DNA from: DAOVQB01 sp023128935
GTDB lineage: Bacteria > Eisenbacteria > RBG-16-71-46 > CAIMUX01 > WJJG01
Length of the DNA: 11,608 nt
Direction: 5' to 3'
NCBI GenBank assembly: GCA_030628905.1
Contig: DAOVQB010000143.1
Span: 1 to 11,608, forward strand
Part shown: positions 1 through 5,825 of the stretch, one piece after another
Layout of the letters: every line of letters starts with the position of its first letter
Numbering within the stretch: the first letter of the stretch is position 1
Notes under the pieces: model-generated
Told to the model about the DNA's origin: nothing
What the model saw: only the letters and a program-made list of their open reading frames with translations
The model's database searches: none
Position numbers and translations under genes: made by a program

Positions 1-27
1 CAATTGTGCCCCGGGGCACAATTTGCA
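1..27. repeat. Palindromic repeat, copy 1 (core GTGCCCCGGGGCAC)
   Basis: Positions 2-23 form a perfect 22-bp palindrome, with AATT outer ends around the 14-bp core GTGCCCCGGGGCAC. The 27-bp block 1-27 recurs exactly at 108-134, so identity extends past the palindrome into the flanking TGCA. There is no T-run on either side, so it does not look like an intrinsic terminator. It could be a dimeric-protein operator or a dispersed REP-like element; the sequence does not decide between them. The block starts at the window edge and may extend leftward. Confidence 0.85.
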
Positions 28-40
28 GTAACCTGCTGGA

Positions 41-56
41 CTGTAACAGATTACAG
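41..56. repeat. Small inverted repeat CTGTAA-CAGA-TTACAG
   Basis: Two perfect 6-bp arms (41-46 and 51-56) surround a 4-base loop. It lies between palindrome copies 1 and 2, downstream of the nucleotidyltransferase gene in its reading direction. It could be an RNA hairpin or a protein site. No T-tract follows on either strand. Confidence 0.5.
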
Positions 57-107
57 GTGTTATTGATTTGTTGCATGTAGGATCTTGGGAGCGGATTCAC
101 TCGACCT

Positions 108-134
108 CAATTGTGCCCCGGGGCACAATTTGCA
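108..134. repeat. Palindromic repeat, copy 2 (core GTGCCCCGGGGCAC)
   Basis: Exact 27-bp duplicate of positions 1-27, with the perfect 22-bp palindrome at 109-130. It lies 42 bp past the stop codon of the minus-strand nucleotidyltransferase gene, so that gene has a family member on each side. The lack of a T-tract argues against a classical terminator. Confidence 0.85.
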
Positions 135-172
135 TTTGTGAGCTATCCGCATCGAGTAAGATGAACCAAGGC

Positions 173-490
173 TCAGGCGGCTTCATAGACAACCTTGCCC
201 TCCCGCGATACCTCAAAGAGCACAGTGCCGGGAACATTCTTCCAAGTCTCGAAGAGTTCCAAGCTGGCCACAATTATGTCAGCGGGAATTGCCGCGGGCT
301 CCAGCGCGCGCAGGAGGTGCACTGTCTCAGCGCGTCGGTTCCTGACGACGTCCTTGACAACGAGGAAATCGAGATCGCTGTCGGCGCGAGCATCTCCTCT
401 GGCGTGGGAGCCGAAGAGAATGATCCGCCTGGGCGAAACTGCGTTGACCAGAAGAGCGATCGCTTCCTGTATGGTTTCCTCCGGAATCAT
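173..490 (-). CDS. Minimal nucleotidyltransferase (MNT, pol-beta superfamily)
   Basis: The 105-residue protein carries the nucleotidyltransferase signature GSHARGDARADSDLDFLVV at about residues 27-45. It contains the GS loop and the acidic pair D39/D41, with a plausible third metal-binding Asp at D71 (ADIIV). The length and motif match the MntA/MNT family, cytosolic enzymes that transfer nucleotides (AMP in characterised cases) to a protein, usually a HEPN toxin encoded next to them. The ATG at 490 is well supported: AGGAGG lies at 499-504, 8 nt upstream. No HEPN-like ORF can be read in the 172 bp downstream, nor between this gene and the protease gene upstream, so within the window it is an orphan antitoxin-like gene. 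Palindromes of one family lie on both sides. The fold is near certain; the toxin-antitoxin role is inference. Confidence 0.88.
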   Translation of the reverse strand: MIPEETIQEAIALLVNAVSPRRIILFGSHARGDARADSDLDFLVVKDVVRNRRAETVHLLRALEPAAIPADIIVASLELFETWKNVPGTVLFEVSREGKVVYEAA

Positions 491-498
491 TGGAACCC

Positions 499-504
499 CC
501 TCCT
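499..504 (-). promoter_or_regulatory. Ribosome binding site of the MNT gene
   Basis: AGGAGG on the minus strand, 8 nt before the ATG at 490. It is a full-consensus Shine-Dalgarno and fixes the start of the nucleotidyltransferase. Confidence 0.75.
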
Positions 505-523
505 ACATCGACACACCTATCAC

Positions 524-546
524 TAGAGGCACCTATAGAGGCACCT
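524..546. repeat. Direct repeat TAGAGGCACCT x2, 12-bp period
   Basis: TAGAGGCACCT occurs at 524-534 and 536-546, and the second copy runs into palindrome copy 3. Read on the minus strand, AGGTG recurs three times between the palindrome and the MNT ribosome binding site. This places direct repeats in the likely promoter region of the MNT gene and suggests, without proof, regulator binding sites. Confidence 0.5.
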
Positions 547-565
547 GTGCCCCGGGGCACAGGTG
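542..565. repeat. Palindromic repeat, copy 3 (core GTGCCCCGGGGCAC)
   Basis: A perfect 24-bp palindrome with the same 14-bp core as copies 1 and 2. Its outer arms are CACCT/AGGTG instead of AATT, and each arm change is matched on the opposite side. It lies 52-75 bp upstream of the MNT start and about 120 bp downstream of the protease stop. The matched arm changes suggest selection for dyad symmetry or hairpin formation. Promoter operator for MNT, REP-like element, or a boundary between two minus-strand genes are all possible. Confidence 0.85.
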
Positions 566-686
566 TAACTACTTGGGCGATCATGGGTTACAGATGTGGC
601 CCGTGACGGATGGCAAGCGTTCGGACAAGTGGGGAGGTCGGTGGAATACACAGCTGCAATAGATGGCTGGCGAGAAGCGCGGGCCT

Positions 687-3600
687 TTAGTGCAGGAGAA
701 CCATGCGCTTGGTCGTGCGCTCGCCATTGATTCGGAGCTGGTAGTAGTAGACGCCGCTGGAGACCCGCTCGCCCCTCTGGTCGCAGCCGTCCCAGGATAC
801 GGCGTGGCTGCCTGCAGCTTGTGGCCTGTTGACCAGCGTCCGGACCAGGCGCCCACTCGGGTCGAAGACCTCCAAGACGGTCTGGGCGCCGTCAGCCGAC
901 CGCGGAACCAGGTAGGCAATGCTCGTCATCTGGGTGAATGGGTTGGGATGATTGCGATCCAGCTCGAGTAGCGGTAGCACTCCGGTCTCCCTTGCCCCCT
1001 GAGGATCCCAGCACCCGATGCTCTGCGCCCCGATCTGACCACAAACCACCTGTTGGCAGGGTGAGTAGTTCCAGAGCTGGAAATCGCCACTGGGAGCATC
1101 GCAGAAGCAGGGATCCAGTGAGAAGTTGCCGCTGACTCCCTCCTGATCCTCAATGCATCCAACCCAGTCGCCGCCGGCGTTGCCATAGATGTCGCAGCAA
1201 CTCAGCGAGGCGGCGGTGCCGCCGCTGCAGCACACTGCCTCACTGTGAGTGCCGAAGGAGATGATGACGTTCTCGATGATAGGCGAGGAGCTCGTGTCCA
1301 AGCAGAACCCAGCACCGCCCCACGGGGCATCGTTTCCATACAGCGTGCACTGGTTGAATCCGGGAGAGGAGTTCTGGAGTGAGATAGCACCTCCCAATGA
1401 GGCGGAGTTGCCGGCGAATACGATTCCCTTGAATCTAGGAGAGGAATCCAAACAGTGGATGGCCCCACCGATGCTGTCCGCGGAATTCTCCACGAACTGG
1501 CAGTATGTGACATTCGGGGAAGAGCCATTGCAGGCCAACGCTCCACCGGCGCTCACCGCGCCGGAGGTTGCCAGGTTGCCCTCGAAGCTGCAGCTTGAGA
1601 GGGTAGGTGACGACGCCTCACAGAATAGACCGCCTCCTTCAACGGCGGTATTGTCAGAGAAGATGCAGCCAATGATCTGCGGCGATGACCCCGAGCAGAG
1701 GATCCCGCCCCCCACATCCGGCGGACCCGCGGGCGACGCCCAGCCATTGCGGATGGTGACGTTCTTCAGGATCGAAGCCGACGATTCACCGCAATGGAAG
1801 TAGAAGCCCCGGTGGGGATCCAAAGGGGTTCCCTCCGGATCAATGATGCAGTCCACCGCATTTCCGCTGAGTGCCTGGATGGTCAGCTCTTTTCCTTGGT
1901 AGTCAAGATCGCGGTTTCCTTCCCCAACGAAGATTCCGTCGTCCAGCTCGATTAAATCCCCATCGCTCGCCACATCGATGGCCGCTTGGATCGTCGGGTA
2001 GTCTCCGGTGCCATCCGGCATGACGAAGATGGGGCCCCACTCGATCGGGATGGTCACGTCATAGCGGAAGTAGTTTGCCTTCGTCACAGTGATCCGCAGC
2101 GAGCCCTCTTCGGTCTGTGGGGCAATGGGCACATTCTGCATCGCGCCAGTGGCGTCCGCCACGCCGATGATCTCCCCGTCAACTGTCAGACCGATTACCG
2201 AACCCGCGTTGGCCTGGATGGCGAAAGCCTCCTCGTTCAGTGGACAGAAGCCATCGTGGATGACGGTGAGCTGCTCCGGCACCTCGGAGTACATCTGAAT
2301 AAACGCGTCTCCGTGATGGTGGTATAGGTGATAGGTATGGATTTTGCATTCCTGGTTCGACGGCCAGTTGCTCGCCTCCAAGTAGTACTTCCCGAAAGTG
2401 TGCGCGAACGCGGTCCGCAGGCGTGAACTCCCGATGCTGTCGTCGGCGGCCCCATAGCCCGGATCGAAGTCGGGCCACATGCTGTCAAACATACCCCAGA
2501 CGAACGTATCGTTTACAAACGAGTGGGAACCCGCGGATGCCGCGATCACACCCAGGGCACCATGCTCGATGCGGTGGAATCGCTCCGTGAAGGACTCCTC
2601 TGCGGCGTTGTACTGTCCTGACTGGCAATTGATGCTGAGGACGAAGGGGAACATATCATTAGTGAGCTGGTTGAGGTGCTCAATCCCATAGTCGGGCATG
2701 GACCATGCTTGCAGGTTCCCGTGGTCGCGATGGAAGGCGAAGTAGGCACCGGCGTTGATGTCGTTATTGATCCGCGTGGCGTTGCCACCCCAATCCTGAA
2801 GGTGTTCGGGGGTGGAGGGGATGTACCCCAGGCCGCTGGGGCCGAAGTAATCGACGACCATGTAAGTGTTCTGGTTGGTAGACCAGACGCTGTCTGGGTC
2901 GCCATACCATATGCCATACTCGCGAATAGGGTCTTTCCCCAGTACATTCACCTGATGCCCGAGGATGATCTCGCAGCACAAGATGTACCAACGGTCAGTC
3001 TGCCACGCGCCGGCGATGACCGGATGATCGTAGAAATAGGGATCGGTGTAGGGCTCGCGTTCATACGAGAGCATCTTCCCGATCATGATCTCGAGATCCT
3101 CATGGAGCTGGGGGCAGATCCGGCCGTGAGCCATCTCAGGCAGGTTGTCGCCGTCAACGTCTGCGTAGATATTGTCGCTGACGCAGAAGTTGTTCCACAT
3201 GGGGGAATAGATCCCCGGCGCTCGAGACCCACCGCCGTCACCAGAGCTGGGATAGTCGCCGACGATGAGAAAGGCCACCGGGGGAACCTCCCAGGTGTTG
3301 TACGCATCGTTGAGGAAGTTCTCAATGATAGTGGTCGACGTTCCACCAATGTCGGTGGTCGTGAAGACCGCGGTGCTGATTCCCTGGAGTTTCCGCCAGG
3401 TCTTCAGGGTATCCGAACAAGCGATGAACTCTGGATCATCAGGGCAGATAATGACATACTCATAGCCGTCTCTATCCTCCGGGGGAACGTTGAAATTGAT
3501 CTCCGGCAAGGAGTTATAGTTCATCAGGTGATCCCGTAGCAGGGGTTCCCAGTAACGGTTGCGCAGCCGATCTTCGCCGAACTGACCATTGCCGCTGCCG

Positions 3601-4247
3601 AAATCGATGCGGATATCGAGCTGAGTGTAGACGGTGAGCTCTCGCGTGACGGGGTTGTACTGGAATGGAGTGATGCCGACCGTCACTACATCCACGCCGC
3701 GCACTTTCCACGGCTTCGAAACCATCACGGGACTTGCCGGATAGTTGACATCTGTATCATAGATGGACGGATCCTTCTCATACTGCGGGGGTGCATCATC
3801 GGTCTCCAACGGGATCGGTGCTGCGGGGGCCACGTCAAAGCCGCCATATATCCGGGTCTGCGCCGAGGCAATTGTGAAAGTTGCGTGGGCCCCTTGAGGA
3901 AGCGCAATGATCCGACTCAGCCCGGGAAGATTAGGCGCGCCCGCATCGTTCGGGAGCATGGCACCGGGCAGAGCGATCGTGTGCATGACCTCGTTGTTGA
4001 TGGTGAGGGGTTCGATCGAGAAGCGATCCATTGCGTAGTGGATCTCCACCCCGGTCAGATCCTCCGACTCCAGCAGGATGCCAGCGGCTCCGACGTTTTC
4101 CTCAATCAGAAGCAGCAGGGTGCCAGCGGCTCCGACGTTTTCCTCAATCAGAATCATATCGGCTAGCGCTGAGGTTTGTAGAAGGAGCAGTGCGAGCAAA
4201 GCTGTAGCCAGAGCAGGACTGTGAAGGATCTTTGAAGCTGATTTCAT
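687..4247 (-). CDS. Secreted C25 (gingipain-like) protease with beta-helix and FlgD-like C-terminal domain
   Basis: This 1186-residue exported protein starts at the ATG at 4247, where GAGGA (4255-4259) lies 7 nt upstream; a further in-frame ATG at 4283 has no such support. A signal peptide covers about residues 1-29, then a propeptide-like region to about 260. The cysteine-peptidase C25 domain (about 263-643) has the catalytic His509 in RDHGN and Cys541 in INCQSG, plus a calcium-site-like DVDGDNLPEMAHGR stretch near 365. An Ig-like domain (about 656-738) follows. A right-handed beta-helix (about 738-1083) comes next, with six GG-x-C-x-SSP turns starting near 846, 871, 901, 927, 952 and 977. 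The FlgD-Ig/T9SS-like C-terminal domain spans about 1093-1186. It probably acts at the cell surface or outside, cutting proteins and binding polymers; the substrate is unknown. A 14-residue tandem duplication follows the signal peptide. No clear terminator follows. Confidence 0.9.
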   Translation of the reverse strand: MKSASKILHSPALATALLALLLLQTSALADMILIEENVGAAGTLLLLIEENVGAAGILLESEDLTGVEIHYAMDRFSIEPLTINNEVMHTIALPGAMLPNDAGAPNLPGLSRIIALPQGAHATFTIASAQTRIYGGFDVAPAAPIPLETDDAPPQYEKDPSIYDTDVNYPASPVMVSKPWKVRGVDVVTVGITPFQYNPVTRELTVYTQLDIRIDFGSGNGQFGEDRLRNRYWEPLLRDHLMNYNSLPEINFNVPPEDRDGYEYVIICPDDPEFIACSDTLKTWRKLQGISTAVFTTTDIGGTSTTIIENFLNDAYNTWEVPPVAFLIVGDYPSSGDGGGSRAPGIYSPMWNNFCVSDNIYADVDGDNLPEMAHGRICPQLHEDLEIMIGKMLSYEREPYTDPYFYDHPVIAGAWQTDRWYILCCEIILGHQVNVLGKDPIREYGIWYGDPDSVWSTNQNTYMVVDYFGPSGLGYIPSTPEHLQDWGGNATRINNDINAGAYFAFHRDHGNLQAWSMPDYGIEHLNQLTNDMFPFVLSINCQSGQYNAAEESFTERFHRIEHGALGVIAASAGSHSFVNDTFVWGMFDSMWPDFDPGYGAADDSIGSSRLRTAFAHTFGKYYLEASNWPSNQECKIHTYHLYHHHGDAFIQMYSEVPEQLTVIHDGFCPLNEEAFAIQANAGSVIGLTVDGEIIGVADATGAMQNVPIAPQTEEGSLRITVTKANYFRYDVTIPIEWGPIFVMPDGTGDYPTIQAAIDVASDGDLIELDDGIFVGEGNRDLDYQGKELTIQALSGNAVDCIIDPEGTPLDPHRGFYFHCGESSASILKNVTIRNGWASPAGPPDVGGGILCSGSSPQIIGCIFSDNTAVEGGGLFCEASSPTLSSCSFEGNLATSGAVSAGGALACNGSSPNVTYCQFVENSADSIGGAIHCLDSSPRFKGIVFAGNSASLGGAISLQNSSPGFNQCTLYGNDAPWGGAGFCLDTSSSPIIENVIISFGTHSEAVCCSGGTAASLSCCDIYGNAGGDWVGCIEDQEGVSGNFSLDPCFCDAPSGDFQLWNYSPCQQVVCGQIGAQSIGCWDPQGARETGVLPLLELDRNHPNPFTQMTSIAYLVPRSADGAQTVLEVFDPSGRLVRTLVNRPQAAGSHAVSWDGCDQRGERVSSGVYYYQLRINGERTTKRMVLLH
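4071..4153. repeat. 42-bp tandem duplication within the protease gene
   Basis: Positions 4071-4111 and 4113-4153 match at 40 of 41 bases with a 42-bp period. The reading frame is kept, giving two 14-residue copies around LIEENVGAAG immediately after the predicted signal peptide. The near identity points to a recent duplication. Confidence 0.85.
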
Positions 4248-4339
4248 GAACCCATCCTCACAGGCTGGCAAGACCGGCAACATTAATAATTCGACAACTA
4301 GTGTCCCGGGAAGCTAAGTCCCGCGGAATGCCAACCCTG

Positions 4340-4356
4340 AGTATTATAGCAATACT
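4340..4356. promoter_or_regulatory. Inverted repeat overlapping a TATAAT -10-like box
   Basis: AGTATT (4340-4345) and AATACT (4351-4356) are perfect inverted arms around 5 bp. On the minus strand the repeat contains a consensus TATAAT (4348 to 4343), about 95 bp upstream of the protease start. On the plus strand it offers TATTAT. No good -35 element is visible at 16-19 bp spacing. It is a candidate promoter with an overlapping operator; direction and use are uncertain. Confidence 0.35.
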
Positions 4357-4396
4357 GGAAGCTCAGTAGTTGGAAATGAAGGAGGAATTCGGGATT

Positions 4397-4555
4397 ATGG
4401 CTCTCTTTGACCACCTGAGAGACTGTGCACAGAGCCGCCATGGGCTCTGGCTGCGTGGACCAGGCGGGAGCTCATCGAGGCCATCCTTTGGGGTAATTGT
4501 GAAAAAGGCTGCATTTGCTATCGACTGTTCAATATGCTGTCGCATAGGGAAATAG
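4397..4555 (+). CDS. Possible small protein of 52 residues, unknown function
   Basis: An ATG at 4397 follows AGGAGG (4380-4385) at 11 nt spacing, and the frame stays open for 52 codons to the TAG at 4553-4555. The product begins MALFDHLRDC and ends with a Cys-rich DCSICCRIGK. I recognise no family. It has no predicted signal peptide or membrane span. The strong ribosome binding site and the possible promoter just upstream (4340-4356) are the only support, and the ORF may be chance. Confidence 0.22.
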   Translation: MALFDHLRDCAQSRHGLWLRGPGGSSSRPSFGVIVKKAAFAIDCSICCRIGK

Positions 4556-4596
4556 ACCCAATGCGGGAGAATACGAATGCCGGAGAAGGGAACAAA

Positions 4597-4634
4597 GCCA
4601 AAGGCTCTGAACCTGAAGGGGCAGAGCCTTTGGC
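4597..4634 (+). promoter_or_regulatory. Leader hairpin upstream of the TauE-like gene
   Basis: GCCAAAGGCTCTG (4597-4609) pairs perfectly with CAGAGCCTTTGGC (4622-4634), a 13-bp stem around a 12-base loop that can itself form CC-TGAA-GG. It ends 23 nt before the GTG start codon at 4658. No T-tract follows, so it is not a standard terminator. A structured leader affecting translation or RNA stability is plausible. It matches no riboswitch class I can recall. Confidence 0.55.
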
Positions 4635-4657
4635 CAGGACTGTAGAGGTACAGATCG

Positions 4658-5449
4658 GTGACGGATCAGCTATTTCTGCTATTTGCGGGAGGACTACTGG
4701 CAGGGGCGCTGGGCGGTCTGCTGGGAATCGGCGGCGGGATCGTACTCATGCCCATGCTACGGTTCATGGTGGGGCTTTCGCCGGCCCATGCTGCTGGGAC
4801 GTGTATCCTCGCGGTGTCGTTCACAACCCTGGGTGGTAGCTATCGCCACTACCGGCTCGGTCATGTGAATCCCCGATCGATCCTGGCGATTATCGTTTCC
4901 GGGGCCTTGGCTACAGTGGTCTTCTCGCTTATCTTCGTTTCCCTGACAGCGCGTGAACGATGGCTGGACCTGGGCATGGGATTGGTCTTCTCTCTGGTTT
5001 CGATCCGGATGATTGCAGCGGGAATTCCCGGTTTCCTCAAGGAGAGATCCGGTGAATCGCCCGACAGCGTGATAGGGGGAACCTTGGGAGGTAAGATCGC
5101 CATTGGTGCTGCCGGCGGGATGCTTCCGGGGTTGCTCGGCATCGGTACCGGAGGCGTCTTGGTCCCGGGCTTGAGTTTTTTCCTGGGCGCGTCGATTAAG
5201 ACCGCGGTGGCCTCATCGCTCACCTGCTTCTGCTTCAACGCCTTCATCAGCTCGGCATTCAAGCTCGCGCAGGGGTTCATTGAGAAAGATGTCATTCTGC
5301 CCATCTGTCTTGGGACGTTCATCGGCGCCAATTTCGGAGCAATGCTGAACCGGCGTTTTCCGCCTAGAGCCATTAAGACTATATTTGGCTTTTTCTTCTC
5401 GTATGTTTCCCTGAAGTTCATTCTGCTGTTCTTCGGGGTGGCGATTTGA
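4658..5449 (+). CDS. TauE/SafE-family membrane transporter (putative anion/sulfite exporter)
   Basis: This 263-residue integral membrane protein has the family's internal duplication. The first half carries GGLLGIGGGIVLMPML near residues 19-34 and the second carries GGMLPGLLGIGTGGVLVPG near 153-171, each followed by further hydrophobic segments, about seven to eight in total. Members are linked to export of sulfite, sulfoacetate or related organosulfur anions, though most lack a proven substrate. The start is a GTG at 4658, preceded by GAGG (4645-4648) 9 nt upstream; an in-frame stop at 4643-4645 excludes a longer form. A strong hairpin lies in its leader. It stands alone between intergenic stretches, so the chemosensory genes 376 bp downstream may or may not share a transcript. 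Confidence 0.9.
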   Translation: MTDQLFLLFAGGLLAGALGGLLGIGGGIVLMPMLRFMVGLSPAHAAGTCILAVSFTTLGGSYRHYRLGHVNPRSILAIIVSGALATVVFSLIFVSLTARERWLDLGMGLVFSLVSIRMIAAGIPGFLKERSGESPDSVIGGTLGGKIAIGAAGGMLPGLLGIGTGGVLVPGLSFFLGASIKTAVASSLTCFCFNAFISSAFKLAQGFIEKDVILPICLGTFIGANFGAMLNRRFPPRAIKTIFGFFFSYVSLKFILLFFGVAI

Positions 5450-5563
5450 ATGGATCTGATTTGGGCCCGGCTTTGCAAAGTGTGAACGGAGTTGCCATTC
5501 TTGCGGTTGAGCGGACGCCTCATCTCGACCTGAGTTCCATAGTATCTGGACTCGCCGTCCAAT

Positions 5564-5639
5564 ACCAACAGCCAGCCTCAGAACCAACAGCCAGCCTCAG
5601 AACCAACAGCCAGCCTCAGAACCAACAGCCAGCCTCAGA
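5564..5639. repeat. Minisatellite, four perfect 19-bp units
   Basis: The unit ACCAACAGCCAGCCTCAGA occurs four times head to tail (5564-5582, 5583-5601, 5602-5620, 5621-5639) without a mismatch. Nineteen is not a multiple of three, so a change in copy number would shift any reading frame through it, which argues for a non-coding tract. Perfect identity implies recent expansion, so copy number may vary between strains. Confidence 0.93.
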
Positions 5640-5733
5640 ACTATTTTCTAATACCGAGAGCGAATACTCCGATAATTCTTGCATCGCCTGGTGCTCAAAA
5701 ACGCTCTAGGAGGCGAAATCGCGTGCAATTAGT

Positions 5734-5766
5734 AGCGCATTAAGAGCGCATTAAGAGCGCAATAAG
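5734..5766. repeat. Three 11-bp direct repeats upstream of the sensor operon
   Basis: AGCGCATTAAG occurs at 5734-5744 and 5745-5755, then once more with one change (AGCGCAATAAG) at 5756-5766. The 11-bp period is close to one DNA helical turn, so the copies face the same side. The array ends 59 bp before the start of the binding-protein gene, fitting a stacked regulator site, although a plain slippage repeat is equally possible. Confidence 0.6.
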
Positions 5767-5812
5767 CACCGCCCAGAAGTTACCGAAGCTACGAGGTCTG
5801 ATACGGAAAAGT

Positions 5813-5818
5813 GGAGGA
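5813..5818 (+). promoter_or_regulatory. Ribosome binding site that fixes the PhnD-like start
   Basis: GGAGGA is placed 7-8 nt before the ATG at 5826. The earlier in-frame GTG at 5811 overlaps this site, and the ATG at 5821 is in another frame that closes after two codons. The ATG at 5826 is therefore the likely start. Confidence 0.65.
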
Positions 5819-5825
5819 CAATGGC

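Larger units (their letters stand above)
4248..4657. other. Divergent intergenic region between the protease and TauE genes
   Basis: This 410-bp stretch separates the minus-strand protease gene from the plus-strand transporter gene and should hold promoters for both. It contains a TATAAT-bearing inverted repeat (4340-4356), a doubtful 52-codon ORF with a strong ribosome binding site (4397-4555), and a long hairpin (4597-4634), all listed separately. The minus-strand ORF here (4363-4545) resembles nothing I recognise. I compared the leader at 4556-4657 with the c-di-GMP-I and SAM riboswitch consensus patterns I remember and saw no convincing match. Confidence 0.6.
5450..5825. other. Gene-poor stretch with two tandem-repeat tracts
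   Basis: These 376 bp hold no recognisable gene. An ORF opening at a TTG (5446) and overlapping the TauE stop runs through the 19-bp repeats to 5709, but its product (rich in Q, P, A and S) looks like translated repeat. Contents are a 10-bp palindrome CTTTGCAAAG (5471-5480), four 19-bp repeats (5564-5639) and three 11-bp repeats (5734-5766). An AGGAGG at about 5708-5713 precedes a six-codon GTG frame, which I do not call a gene. No clear terminator for TauE or -35/-10 pair for the next gene is visible. Confidence 0.6.

Noticed and set aside
1..565. CRISPR array
   Set aside because: Only three repeats at irregular spacing (about 107 and 433 bp), fully palindromic, with a gene between them.
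1..565. Intrinsic terminators formed by the GTGCCCCGGGGCAC palindromes
   Set aside because: No T-tract follows any copy on either strand.
68..662. Plus-strand frames covering the palindromes and the MNT gene
   Set aside because: Antisense to a clear nucleotidyltransferase with its own AGGAGG; the products contain translated palindrome and no family features.
2676..3539. 287-codon open frame on the plus strand, and other long frames opposite the protease gene
   Set aside because: It lies fully antisense to the C25 catalytic region, has no recognisable motif, and is expected from codon bias of the real gene.
4556..4657. c-di-GMP-I or SAM riboswitch in the TauE leader
   Set aside because: A CAAAGCC word is present, but the other conserved blocks of the c-di-GMP-I aptamer are missing, and SAM riboswitch features are absent.
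4534..4839. Plus-strand frame overlapping the TauE-like gene start
   Set aside because: It runs out of frame through the first TauE membrane segments and its product is an Arg/Gly-rich artefact.
5446..5709. 87-codon frame starting at a TTG and passing through the 19-bp repeats
   Set aside because: Most of the distinctive sequence is repeat translated in shifting frames, there is no ribosome binding site, and no family is recognisable.
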